Assembly: GCF_021390325.1 (NCBI RefSeq)
Contig: NZ_JAJUWU010000004.1
Coordinates: forward strand, 310,001-374,000
DNA length: 64,000 nt
Source: Jiella avicenniae
GTDB lineage: Bacteria > Pseudomonadota > Alphaproteobacteria > Rhizobiales > Rhizobiaceae
Direction: 5' to 3'
Part shown: positions 17,041 through 25,542 of the stretch, in pieces
How positions within the stretch are numbered: the stretch's first letter is position 1
Layout of the letters: the number at the start of each line of letters is the position of its first letter
The notes under the pieces: model-generated
What the model was told of the DNA's origin: nothing
The model's database searches: none
What the model saw: only the letters and a program-made list of their open reading frames with translations
Position numbers and translations under genes: made by a program

Positions 17041-18462
17041 GTGGATCAAACCGTCGCAGTTTCGCGAAGCGATCAGGACGGGGCGGGGAACGCCTATACC
17101 GATCTGCGCGGCTGGCTGAAGCGGCTCGAAGAGACCGGCCGTCTCGCGATTGCCAGGCCGGAAACGGCCCTGCACTTCACGCTCGCCGGCATCGCCAATC
17201 GCAACGACGGCGACCGGGCGACGATCTTTCCCAATCCTTCCGGACATTCCGGTACGGTCGTCTCGGGCCTCCTGTCCCAGCGCGCCTGGATGGCCGAGGC
17301 GCTCGGCATTGCCGAGGACGATCTGCTCGATCGCTTCCATGACGCCGAGAAGCATCCGCTCACGCCGGTCGAGATCGACGATGCGCCCTGCCAGGAAGTC
17401 GTCCACGAGAACGATTTCGATCTGGCAGACCTCCTGCCGATCCCGGTCCACAACGAGCATGACAGCGGCGCCTACATCACCGCCGGCCTGCTCATCTCCG
17501 CCAATCCGAAGACCGGCATCCAGAACGTCGCGATCCACCGGCTGCAGTTGTCCGGCCCCCGCGAACTCGGCGCCCTTCTCCTGCCGCGCCATACGCTGGC
17601 CTTCACCGACGCGGCGGAGGCGGAGGGTGCGGACCTTCCCGTCGCGATCGTCATCGGCGCGAGCCCGGCCTGCATGCTGGCGAGCCAGGCGATCGTGCCC
17701 ATCGATTTCGACGAGCTCGGCATTGCCGGCGCGCTCTGCGGTGCCCCGCTGGAGGTCGTGCGCTGCAAGGGGTCGCACCTCGTGGTGCCGGCCCGTTCGG
17801 AGATCGTCATCGAAGGGCGCTTGCGTGCCGGCAAGCGGGCCCCGGAAGGGCCGTTCGGCGAATTCCCGCAATATTACGGCGAGCGGGACGACCGTCACGT
17901 CATCGAGGTCGACCGGGTGACGACCCGGCGCAAGCCGCTGTTCCACACGATCGTCGGCGGCGGGCTCGAACATCTGCTTCTCGGCGGCATTCCCCGAGAG
18001 GCGACGATCCTCGCCGCGATGCGCCGCTCCCATCCCGGCGTCGTCGACGTCCATCTCTCGCGCGGCGGCGTCTGCCGCTACCATCTCTACGTCAAGCTCA
18101 AGCGCCGCGAGGCCGGCGAGGCGAAGAACGTGATCCTCGCCGCACTCGCCGCCCATTACGACATCAAGCATGTGATCGTCGTCGACGAGGACGTCGACAT
18201 CCACGATCCGACCGAGGTCGAATGGGCGGTGGCGACCCGCTTCCAGGCCGACCGCGACATGCTGGTGATCCCCGGCAGCCAGGGCTCGAAGCTCGACCCC
18301 TCGACCCAGAACGGTCTCGGCTGCAAGACCGGCTTCGACGCGACCGTCCCCGCCGGCTCACCGGAGTTCAAGTTCCGCCGCATCCGCGTGCCGGGCGAGG
18401 AGGAGATCGACCTCGAGGCCGCCCTCGATCCCACCGTGACCATCAAGGATGTGTTGTCGTGA
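17041..18462 (+). CDS. UbiD-family prenyl-FMN decarboxylase (probable furandicarboxylate decarboxylase, HmfF-like)
   Basis: A 473-residue UbiD-type decarboxylase from a GTG at 17041, chosen because AAGGGAGGAC lies just upstream. The prenyl-FMN/catalytic region EGPFGEFPQYYGERDD (about residues 273-288) and the C-terminal EVEWAVATRFQADRDM block are typical. The family adds or removes carboxyl groups on aromatic, heteroaromatic or alpha,beta-unsaturated acids. UbiX close by and a complete 2-furoate operon facing it suggest 2,5-furandicarboxylate to 2-furoate. 4-Hydroxybenzoate, vanillate or pyrrole-2-carboxylate are alternatives that sequence alone does not exclude. Confidence 0.88.
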   Translation: MDQTVAVSRSDQDGAGNAYTDLRGWLKRLEETGRLAIARPETALHFTLAGIANRNDGDRATIFPNPSGHSGTVVSGLLSQRAWMAEALGIAEDDLLDRFHDAEKHPLTPVEIDDAPCQEVVHENDFDLADLLPIPVHNEHDSGAYITAGLLISANPKTGIQNVAIHRLQLSGPRELGALLLPRHTLAFTDAAEAEGADLPVAIVIGASPACMLASQAIVPIDFDELGIAGALCGAPLEVVRCKGSHLVVPARSEIVIEGRLRAGKRAPEGPFGEFPQYYGERDDRHVIEVDRVTTRRKPLFHTIVGGGLEHLLLGGIPREATILAAMRRSHPGVVDVHLSRGGVCRYHLYVKLKRREAGEAKNVILAALAAHYDIKHVIVVDEDVDIHDPTEVEWAVATRFQADRDMLVIPGSQGSKLDPSTQNGLGCKTGFDATVPAGSPEFKFRRIRVPGEEEIDLEAALDPTVTIKDVLS

Positions 18463-18620
18463 CCGACGCCGACTATAACCGCCGGGATTTCCCGGCGCGT
18501 CCGTGCCGTCGGATGGCGGCACGATCAACGCCTGGGGAGACGCCGGCGTCCGGCGTCGAGGTGGACGGGAATTTCGTCAGGCCCCACCCATCGGTCCCGG
18601 GAGACGTTCACCGCACCTGA
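18459..18620 (+). CDS. Possible small coupled ORF of unknown function
   Basis: A GTG at 18459 overlaps the UbiD stop (GTGA), and the frame runs 53 codons (VTDADYNRRDFPARPCRRMA, rich in Arg and Pro). I recognise nothing in it. A different frame across the same DNA reads PSDGGTINAWGDAG, so this may be the decayed start of a larger gene instead. The rest of the 199-bp gap before the TAXI gene holds that gene's ribosome site (GGGAGGAG). Confidence 0.3.
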   Translation: MTDADYNRRDFPARPCRRMAARSTPGETPASGVEVDGNFVRPHPSVPGDVHRT

Positions 18621-18661
18621 CGACCACACCCAACCGAACCGCGAAGGGAGGAGATCGCGAA

Positions 18662-19657
18662 ATGAACATCTTCAAGAGAACGTTGGCCGCAGCCGGCGCC
18701 CTGATTCTGGCGACCACGGGAGCCATGGCCCAGGAGGGCGAGCCGGTCAGCCTGAAATTCGCCTCGTTCAACGTCGGCGGAAGCTGGTACATCTACGCCA
18801 CGACGCTCGCCGACATCGCCCAGAAGGCGCTGCCTGAAGGCTCTACCGTCGAGGTTCTTCCCTATCAGGGCGGCGTCGGCAATCCGATCCTGGTCAATCG
18901 CGGCGAGGCCGATCTCGGCCTGTCCTTCTCGGCGCTGTCGAACTGGGCACGCCAGGGCATCGTCAGCTTCAAGGAGCCACATGAGGACATTCGTGCCCTC
19001 ATCGGCGGCCTCAACGTGCCGCACCGTCTCGGCATCGTGGTGCGCAAGGACGCGGGGATCACCAGCCTCGACCAGGTCAAGGACAAGGCCGTGCGGCTCG
19101 TGACCGTGCAGCGCGGCGGCGCCGGCGAGGCGCTCGCGCAGATGGCGTTGGAAAGCTACGGCCTCACCTATGATGATGTCGAAAAGGCCGGTGGCCGCGT
19201 CACCAACATCGATTTGCCGGTGGCGATCCAGCAGCTGCGCGACGGCCAGGCCGACATGTTCATTCACAATATAGGCTACCGCCAGCCGGACGTGATGGAG
19301 CTCGCGCTCGGCGGCGACATCACCTTCATCCCGCTCGGCGAAGAGCAGATGAAGTCGATCTCCGAAAAATACGGCCTCCAGACCGGCCTGTCCGTGCGGG
19401 CCGGCGAGTTCGAGGGCGTCGAGGAAGCCGTTCCCTCGGTCGGCTATCCGACCGGCGTGATTGTCAATGCGAACATGTCCGACGATACGGCCTATTCGAT
19501 CGTCAAGGCGGTCTGCGAGAACCAGGAAAAGGTTCGCGAGGCGCATTCGAGCCTCGCCGAGTTCGACTGCAAGACTGCGGGCGAGCCCGGCCGTAACGGT
19601 GGCGTGCCGCTGCATCCCGGCGCCGAGCGCTACTACAAGGAACAGGGCTGGATGTAA
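18662..19657 (+). CDS. TAXI-family TRAP transporter solute-binding protein
   Basis: A 331-residue periplasmic binding protein. The ATG at 18662 follows GGGAGGAGATCGCGAA. A signal peptide ends near AMAQ (about residue 24). The mature protein has TAXI-family features: GGSWYIYATTLADIAQ, YQGGVGNPILVNRGEADLG and a C-terminal HPGAERYYKEQGW block. It delivers a carboxylate to the TRAP permease encoded downstream. Being between UbiD and the permease, its ligand is probably a furan- or aromatic (di)carboxylate. TAXI ligands are poorly known, so this is inference. Confidence 0.92.
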   Translation: MNIFKRTLAAAGALILATTGAMAQEGEPVSLKFASFNVGGSWYIYATTLADIAQKALPEGSTVEVLPYQGGVGNPILVNRGEADLGLSFSALSNWARQGIVSFKEPHEDIRALIGGLNVPHRLGIVVRKDAGITSLDQVKDKAVRLVTVQRGGAGEALAQMALESYGLTYDDVEKAGGRVTNIDLPVAIQQLRDGQADMFIHNIGYRQPDVMELALGGDITFIPLGEEQMKSISEKYGLQTGLSVRAGEFEGVEEAVPSVGYPTGVIVNANMSDDTAYSIVKAVCENQEKVREAHSSLAEFDCKTAGEPGRNGGVPLHPGAERYYKEQGWM

Positions 19658-19693
19658 TCCAGACAGCCGGGGTCTGAGGCTTTGTCCTTTCGC

Positions 19694-19738
19694 GTGACCT
19701 CATCCGAAAAAGTCACGCGGCTTCTCGGCATCATGCTT
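19694..19738. repeat. Imperfect intergenic repeat, copy 1
   Basis: A 45-bp stretch beginning GTGACCTCATCCGAAAAAGT and ending TCGGCATCATGCTT. It is similar to the copy at 19896-19938 in the same orientation. Both lie in the 314-bp gap between the TAXI and TRAP permease genes. Similar GTGATCTGATCCGAAAA...TCGG-ATCATG units recur in Rhizobiales genomes. Confidence 0.65.
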
Positions 19739-19770
19739 CAGGCCCCGGCGCCTCTTTCGTCTGGCTCCAG

Positions 19771-19800
19771 CGTCATCCCGCATCGAGGGCGGGATGACGC
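19771..19800. repeat. Palindromic intergenic repeat
   Basis: A near-perfect palindrome, CGTCATCCCGC-ATCGAGG-GCGGGATGACGC, between the two 45-bp repeats. It is related to the GTCATCC units at 15136-15262. It could form a strong RNA hairpin inside the TAXI-TRAP transcript and so shift the ratio of binding protein to permease. That effect is inference. Confidence 0.7.
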
Positions 19801-19895
19801 GGCCGAAAAATCTGGCGGTCATGCCCGCTGGTGTCGCGACGACCCGTCAGGCCGCATCGGGTCTGGTGCCGAGCCCCGCCGTACCATTGCTTTCC

Positions 19896-19938
19896 GTGAT
19901 CTGATCCGAACGGGTTCGCGGCCTTTCGGCATCATTTT
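19896..19938. repeat. Imperfect intergenic repeat, copy 2
   Basis: A 43-bp stretch beginning GTGATCTGATCCGAACGGGT and ending TCGGCATCATTTT, in the same orientation as the copy at 19694-19738. It ends about 30 bp before the TRAP permease start. Nothing else is seen in the gap. Confidence 0.65.
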
Positions 19939-19971
19939 CCAACCACAAGCCCAGTCGCCGGAACGAAACCG

Positions 19972-21891
19972 ATGAAGCCGTTGCAGTATGCCATACGCGG
20001 TGTGGCGATCGCGCTGACCCTGCTCCAGCTCTGGACCATCCTGGTCGAGCCGCTGCCGCTGATCCTGCACTACGTGCTGTTCCTCGCGGCGACCCTGATC
20101 CTGGTCTTCGGTGAGACCCTCGATCAGCGCACGGGTCTGCAGAGGATCATCGATCTCGCCCTGATCGCCGCGACTATCGGTTGGGCGGTCTTCATGGCCC
20201 TCAACATCGAGCGCTACGTCACCCGGATCGCCTTCGTCGACCGGCCGACCACCGGAGACGTGATCGCCGGCGTGGCGCTGATAGTCACCCTGTTCGAGGC
20301 AACGCGCCGGGCCGCCGGCTGGGGGCTCTTCGTGATCGCGCTGCTGTTCACGGCCTATGCCTTCTTCGGCAATGTCCTGCCGATCTCGATCGGCCATTCG
20401 GGCATGTCGCTGTCGCGCTTCATCGACGTGCAGGTGTTGTCCAACAACGGCATCTTCGGCATCCCGCTCGGCGCCGTCGTCAGCTATATCTTCTTCTTCA
20501 TCCTGTTCGCCACCTTCCTGGAAATTTCCGGCGGCGGCCAGCTCTTCATCGATCTCGCCTTCTGGCTGACCGGCCGCACCCGCGGCGGACCGGCGAAGAG
20601 CGCCGTCATCGCGTCGGGCCTGATGGGCTCGATCAACGGCTCGGCGGTGGCGAACGTCGTCGGCACCGGCACCTTCACGATCCCGCTGATGCGCCGCTTC
20701 GGCTACAAGCCGCCTTTTGCGGCGGCCGTGGAAGCGGCATCCTCCACCGGCGGCCAGTTGATGCCGCCGATCATGGGGGCTGCCGCCTTCGTCATGGTGG
20801 AGCTCACCGGGCTCGACTATGTCACGATCCTTCTCGGCGCGGCGGTTCCCGCTCTCCTCTACTACCTCGCCATTCTCTTCGCGGTCGATCTGACGGCCAA
20901 GCGTGACGGCCTGCGCGGCCTCAAGGGCGACGAGATGCCGGATGTGAAGACCGGCCTTTGGAAGCGCCTGCATCTGCTCCTGCCGCTGGTCATCCTCGTC
21001 TACATGATGATCGACGGCTCCTCGCTCGCCATGGCCGCGATCTATGCGCTGGCGGCGACGGTCGCCGTCTCGATGATCACCAGGGAAACCCGGCTGACCT
21101 TCTGGAAGGTGGTCGAGGGCTTCGAGAAATCGGCCATGTCGATCCTGATCGTCGCCGTGCCCTGCGCCATGGCGGGGCTGATCATCGGCGTGATCGTCCA
21201 GACCGGCATCGGGCTCAAATTCACCGGCTTCATCCTGGCGCTCTCCGAGGGCAGCCTGCTTCTCTCCCTCATCGCCGTCATGGTGGCCTGCATCATCCTC
21301 GGCATGGGCATGCCGACGGTCTCGGCCTACATCATGGTCGCGATCCTGATGGCGCCGGCACTGACCCAGCTCGATCTCTATATCCTGTCGGTCCACCTCT
21401 TCATCTTCTACTTCGCACTTCTCTCCTTCGTGACGCCGCCGGTGGCGCTGGCCTCCTACGCGGCGGCCGCGCTCGCCCAGACCAATTCGACGACGACCGG
21501 CTGGCAAGCCTTCAAGCTGACGCTGCCGGGCTTCCTCATTCCCTTCGCCTTCGCCTACAACCCGGCGCTGGTGATGAACGGCGAGTGGTGGGAGGTGATC
21601 TGGGTCACGGCCACCTGCGCCTACGGCATCTTCGGCATCGCCGGAGCCTTCGTCGGTACGCATTTCCGCCGCTCCACCACGATCGAGCGGGCGGTTGCCC
21701 TGGTCGCCGCCATCCTTCTGATCTCGCCCGAAGGGATCACCGACATCATCGGCGCCGTGCTGATGACCGGAATGCTCGCCTGGCAGCTGCAGCGGCCGAA
21801 CGATGACGCCGAAGCGTCGGCCAAGACCGGCCCGCAGCCCGCCGAGACCCGTGAACCGTCCGTCCAGGAGATCCCCCGCCATGCCGGCTGA
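19972..21891 (+). CDS. TRAP transporter fused permease (4TM + 12TM)
   Basis: A 639-residue membrane protein. The small DctQ-like part (about residues 1-120) is fused to the large DctM-like part, as is usual for TAXI-type TRAP systems. Family motifs include GSINGSAVANVVGTGTFTIP, EAASSTGGQLMPPIMGAAAF and GMGMPTVSAYIMVA. It should import the TAXI protein's ligand using the sodium or proton gradient. Its end overlaps the aldehyde dehydrogenase start by 11 bp, so the two are coupled. Confidence 0.94.
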   Translation: MKPLQYAIRGVAIALTLLQLWTILVEPLPLILHYVLFLAATLILVFGETLDQRTGLQRIIDLALIAATIGWAVFMALNIERYVTRIAFVDRPTTGDVIAGVALIVTLFEATRRAAGWGLFVIALLFTAYAFFGNVLPISIGHSGMSLSRFIDVQVLSNNGIFGIPLGAVVSYIFFFILFATFLEISGGGQLFIDLAFWLTGRTRGGPAKSAVIASGLMGSINGSAVANVVGTGTFTIPLMRRFGYKPPFAAAVEAASSTGGQLMPPIMGAAAFVMVELTGLDYVTILLGAAVPALLYYLAILFAVDLTAKRDGLRGLKGDEMPDVKTGLWKRLHLLLPLVILVYMMIDGSSLAMAAIYALAATVAVSMITRETRLTFWKVVEGFEKSAMSILIVAVPCAMAGLIIGVIVQTGIGLKFTGFILALSEGSLLLSLIAVMVACIILGMGMPTVSAYIMVAILMAPALTQLDLYILSVHLFIFYFALLSFVTPPVALASYAAAALAQTNSTTTGWQAFKLTLPGFLIPFAFAYNPALVMNGEWWEVIWVTATCAYGIFGIAGAFVGTHFRRSTTIERAVALVAAILLISPEGITDIIGAVLMTGMLAWQLQRPNDDAEASAKTGPQPAETREPSVQEIPRHAG

Positions 21892-23338
21892 CCTGCTCGC
21901 CCAAATCCGGATCGGCCGCCGCATCGTCGACACGGCGGCGACCCACCCCTCGATCAATCCGGCGACCGGGGAAACCCTGGGAGCCATCGCCGACGCCGGC
22001 GTCGAAAAGGCCGAGATGGCGATCGAGGCCGCGCGCCACTGCTTCGACCATTCCTTGTGGGCGCAGTCGCCGCGCCTGCGTCAGGACATCCTGCTCGCCT
22101 GGGCGAGCGGGCTCGAAGCCATCACCGAAGAGGCCGCGCGCTGGCTGACGCTGACCAACGGCAAGCCGCTCGCCGCCGCCAGGGGCGAGATCGCCGCTTC
22201 CGTCAGCGAGATCCGCTATTATGCGGGGCTCGCCCGCCACAATCCCGGCCATGCGATGGAGGTGGCGCCCGGCGAAGTCTCGGTCATGCTGCGCGAACCG
22301 GCGGGCGTCGCCGGCATCATCGTGCCCTGGAACGCGCCCGCGGTGCTCCTGATCCGCTCGCTCGCGCCGGCGATCGCGGCGGGCTGCACGTCGGTCATCA
22401 AACCCGCGCCGCAGACGGCCGCCTTCACCGATGTCTGCCTGCGCCCGCTTCTGGAACTGCCGCAATTGCCGGATGGGGCGATCTCGGTCCTGCCGGAAGC
22501 GGGTCACGCGGTCTCTCAGGCTCTCGTCACGAGCCCGGCGGTCGACGTCATCTCCTTCACCGGCTCCAACGCGGTCGGCCAGTCGATCATGGCCGCCGCC
22601 GCTCCCACCATGAAGAAGCTGTCGCTCGAACTTGGGGGAAAAAGTTGCTGCATCGTATTGGAGGATGCCGACGTTGCCGCGATCGCGCCTAAACTGGCGG
22701 CGGCCGCGACCATCATTTCCGGCCAGCAATGCACGGCCGCCCGGCGCATCCTCGTCCATGAAAGCCGGTTTGAGGAGACGAAGGCGGCGCTCGCCGCCGC
22801 GCTCGAGGCAACGAAGATCGGCGACGGCCTCGATGCTGGAACCCAGATGGGCCCGCTGATCAGCGCCGCCGCACGCGATGCCGTCAAGACGCGAATTGAG
22901 GAAGTCTTCGACACGGCGGACGAGGTGGTGCTTCGCCATTCCGTCCCCGCCGACGGGCCTGCGGGTTCGGCCTTTCTGACGCCCTCGCTCGTCGCCCATC
23001 ACGATCCGAAGGCCGATTTCTGTCAGGAGGAGATCTTCGGCCCGATGCTGGTCATCGAGCCTTTCTCAAACGAAGTCGAAGCCGTCGCCAAGGCGAACGA
23101 CACGGTCTACGGTCTGTCCGCCTCGGTCTGGACCAATCGCGGCGACGCCGCCTGGCGGATCGCCCGGGCGTTGCGCGACGGTACGGTCTGGATCAACGAC
23201 CACAACAAGCTCTTCGCCGAAGCCGAAACCGGCGGCTATCGCCGCTCCGGCCTCGGCCGCCTCCACGGCTTCGACGCGCTGCTCGACTTCTGCGAACTCA
23301 AGCACGTCTACCAGAATGTCGGCGTTGTCGGGATGTGA
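21881..23338 (+). CDS. NAD(P)-dependent aldehyde dehydrogenase
   Basis: A 485-residue ALDH-superfamily enzyme from the ATG at 21881. The general-base glutamate is E250 in LELGGKS and the catalytic nucleophile is C284 in GQQCTAARR. The Rossmann motif FTGSNAVGQ and the substrate-site block EEIFGPMLVI are also present. It is the last gene of the UbiD-TAXI-TRAP operon. In this setting it may oxidise a furan aldehyde (furfural, 5-formyl-2-furoate) to the acid. Benzaldehyde-type substrates from the ThDP-enzyme operon are an alternative. Substrate choice cannot be read from sequence. Confidence 0.92.
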   Translation: MPADLLAQIRIGRRIVDTAATHPSINPATGETLGAIADAGVEKAEMAIEAARHCFDHSLWAQSPRLRQDILLAWASGLEAITEEAARWLTLTNGKPLAAARGEIAASVSEIRYYAGLARHNPGHAMEVAPGEVSVMLREPAGVAGIIVPWNAPAVLLIRSLAPAIAAGCTSVIKPAPQTAAFTDVCLRPLLELPQLPDGAISVLPEAGHAVSQALVTSPAVDVISFTGSNAVGQSIMAAAAPTMKKLSLELGGKSCCIVLEDADVAAIAPKLAAAATIISGQQCTAARRILVHESRFEETKAALAAALEATKIGDGLDAGTQMGPLISAAARDAVKTRIEEVFDTADEVVLRHSVPADGPAGSAFLTPSLVAHHDPKADFCQEEIFGPMLVIEPFSNEVEAVAKANDTVYGLSASVWTNRGDAAWRIARALRDGTVWINDHNKLFAEAETGGYRRSGLGRLHGFDALLDFCELKHVYQNVGVVGM

Positions 23339-23381
23339 TCCTGCGGCGCGTCGCCGGTCTGCGGCGGCGCGCCCTTCGGAT

Positions 23382-24650
23382 TCAGTGGGCGCCACCCGTC
23401 GACGTGGCTTCCTTGCGAGCGCCGGCCGTCGGCCACTCGACGAGGGCCGAGATTGCGGCGCCGGCGAGAAGCGCCCAGAACGGCGCGCTGATGCCGAGGA
23501 TCGAAATGTTCGACATGGCGACGATCAGGGCGACGAAGGCGCCGATCTGGTAGCCGGCGGACTTCGAGAAGGCCGACTGGAAGGCCATGACCAGAACGTT
23601 GATCATCGCAAGCCCCGCAACCGCGCCGATGAGCGGGCCGGGCAGCATCAGGATCAGCGGCACGACCGCGCCGGCGAAGACGCCGAACGCCGCAAAGAGG
23701 ATGCCGTTGACGACCGTCGCGCCATAGCGCCCCTGTCTGTCCTCGCCCGCCTGATCGGAGGAGCAGATCGCCGTCATCGGCCCTGCGATGTTGGCGTTGT
23801 GCCCACCGAGGAAACCCGCGAGGATTCCCCCGATCCCGGAAATGATCGTCATGGCGTTGACGGGCGCGCGATAGCCTTCGGCGAGGAGAACGCCGGTCGC
23901 CTGCGCGTTCTCGGCGCCGACGACGAGGATCGCCAGCGGAACGGCGATGGCCAGGAACGCATCGATGGTGAAGGTCGGTGCCGTGAATTCCGGCATGACG
24001 AAGCTGATCCCGGCTTCGCCCGTTCCGAAGGAGCCTGTCAGTGCCACCGCGACGAGGCCGACCACGAGGGCGGAGAGCACCGGCGGAATCACTTTCACGA
24101 AGCGCATGGACAGGAAGAACGCGATCGTCGCCGCGCCCACCACGATCGGCAGCTTGCCGACCGCATCGACCGCGCCGATACCGAAACGAATCAACGCGCC
24201 GGCGATCATCGCCATGACGATCGGCATCGGAAGCCAGCGCATCACCTTGCCGATGAGACCGGTGACGCCGAGGATGAGGACGAGCACGCCCGCCATGATG
24301 AAGGCACCGACCGCCTGGTCGAAGGAGAAGGTCGCGAGCGAACCGGCGACGAGGGCCGCGCCGGGGATGGAATAGGCGCCGGTGATCGGCATCTTGTAGT
24401 TCAGCGCCATGATGAAGCTGATCAGGCCGCCGAGTCCGTAGATCGCCAGGAGCCAGGCCACGGTCTGGCCGTTGCTCAGATTGCCGGTATCGGCAGCGCC
24501 GATGACGATCAGCGCCGGTCCGGAGCATCCGAAGATCGCCGCGACGAGCCCGGCGCTCATCGTCTTCGGATTGACGTTTGCCGGCAGGTCGCGAAAGCCC
24601 GCGCCAATTCCCGGCCCGGGCTCCACGAAGCCGCGTTTCGTCCTGTCCAC
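23382..24650 (-). CDS. BenE-family benzoate/H+ symporter-like transporter
   Basis: A 422-residue membrane protein with about 12 hydrophobic segments, of the BenE family (PALIVIGAAD, GAYSIPGAAL, GGHNANIAGPMTAICSS). The GTG at 24650 is chosen because GGGAGGA lies five bases upstream. The ATG at 24668 has no such site. It is the last gene of the furoyl-CoA operon, so it probably takes up 2-furoate or a related monocarboxylate rather than benzoate: no benzoate ring-cleavage genes are in the window. Family membership is firm, the ligand is inferred. Confidence 0.9.
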   Translation of the reverse strand: MDRTKRGFVEPGPGIGAGFRDLPANVNPKTMSAGLVAAIFGCSGPALIVIGAADTGNLSNGQTVAWLLAIYGLGGLISFIMALNYKMPITGAYSIPGAALVAGSLATFSFDQAVGAFIMAGVLVLILGVTGLIGKVMRWLPMPIVMAMIAGALIRFGIGAVDAVGKLPIVVGAATIAFFLSMRFVKVIPPVLSALVVGLVAVALTGSFGTGEAGISFVMPEFTAPTFTIDAFLAIAVPLAILVVGAENAQATGVLLAEGYRAPVNAMTIISGIGGILAGFLGGHNANIAGPMTAICSSDQAGEDRQGRYGATVVNGILFAAFGVFAGAVVPLILMLPGPLIGAVAGLAMINVLVMAFQSAFSKSAGYQIGAFVALIVAMSNISILGISAPFWALLAGAAISALVEWPTAGARKEATSTGGAH

Positions 24651-24717
24651 TTTTATCCTCCCTTTCATGGAGGGGCCGTCCGGCCCTCCGCCGGACGATG
24701 CCCCTCGTCGATGCGGC

Positions 24718-25524
24718 TCAGCGGCCGGTGAAGTTGGGCTTGCGCTTTTCGTGGAAGGCTTCGACGCCTTCCTTGAAGTCTTCCGACTGGCGCAGGCGGC
24801 TGTAGTTGAGCCCTTCGAGCTCGATCGCCGTCGTCAGGAAGGCGTCGTCGGTCTCGTTCAGCATCTTCTTCGCCGTGCGCTGGGCCATCGGCGAGAACTC
24901 CAGGAGCTCGTCCACCAGCGCGTCGACGGTTTTCTCGAGATCGGCGTCGGCGACGCATTCCGTGGCGATGCCCCAGGCTTCGGCCGTCTTGCCCGGAATG
25001 CGCTTGGAGCGCATGACGATGTCCTTCGTCCGGGTGACGCCGACGATCTTCTGGAGCCGCGCCGAACCGCCGGAGCCGGGGATCTGGCCGAGCTTCTGCT
25101 CGGGCAGGGCGTAGCGGCAGGTCTCGGACACGATGCGGAAGTCGCAGGCGAGAGAGATTTCGAAGCCGACGCCGAAGGTGTAGCCGCGATTGGCGGCGAT
25201 CACCGGCTTCGAGCAGCGGGCGGGTGCGGCGATGTTCCAGGCGAGCTTGGAGACGTGCTCGGGGCTTGCTTCCATGAAGCCCTTGATGTTGCCGCCCGAC
25301 GAGAAGTGCTCGCCCTCGCCGGCGAGCACGATGATGCGGACGCGATCGTCCTCGTCCAGCGTCTCGAAGACGAGGCGAAGCTGGTCGCGCTGGCCCATCG
25401 AGACGACGTTGTAGGGCGGGCGCGACAGGATCACGTCGGCGCGCTGCTTGGCCGGATCGATCGTCACCTTGAAGCCGTCGAGCGTAGCAAGCCGCGGGTC
25501 GGTGAAGGAATAGGGTTCGCTCAT
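24718..25524 (-). CDS. hmfE: Crotonase-fold enzyme, probable 2-oxoglutaryl-CoA hydrolase (HmfE-like)
   Basis: A 268-residue enoyl-CoA hydratase/isomerase-family protein. The oxyanion-hole segments (FSSGGNIKGF and YTFGVGFEISLACD) and an acidic residue in LPEQKLGQIPGSGGSARL are present. It lies directly after the CoA ligase gene. In the known furoate pathway the matching enzyme acts after ring hydroxylation and opening, releasing 2-oxoglutarate and CoA. Without the neighbours it could only be called a crotonase-family protein, so the specific name rests on context. Confidence 0.78.
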   Translation of the reverse strand: MSEPYSFTDPRLATLDGFKVTIDPAKQRADVILSRPPYNVVSMGQRDQLRLVFETLDEDDRVRIIVLAGEGEHFSSGGNIKGFMEASPEHVSKLAWNIAAPARCSKPVIAANRGYTFGVGFEISLACDFRIVSETCRYALPEQKLGQIPGSGGSARLQKIVGVTRTKDIVMRSKRIPGKTAEAWGIATECVADADLEKTVDALVDELLEFSPMAQRTAKKMLNETDDAFLTTAIELEGLNYSRLRQSEDFKEGVEAFHEKRKPNFTGR

Positions 25525-25542
25525 GGTGGGTCCTCGGATGGT

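Noticed and set aside
15332-18462. UbiX and UbiD as the ubiquinone biosynthesis pair.
   Set aside because: They are divergent around a LysR regulator and UbiD is in an operon with TRAP transport and aldehyde dehydrogenase genes, which points to catabolism. A supporting role in quinone synthesis cannot be fully excluded.
19771-19800. The hairpin after the TAXI gene as a simple intrinsic terminator.
   Set aside because: No T run follows on either strand, and the permease it would cut off is needed for the same transporter. It is better seen as a repeat with a possible effect on mRNA processing.
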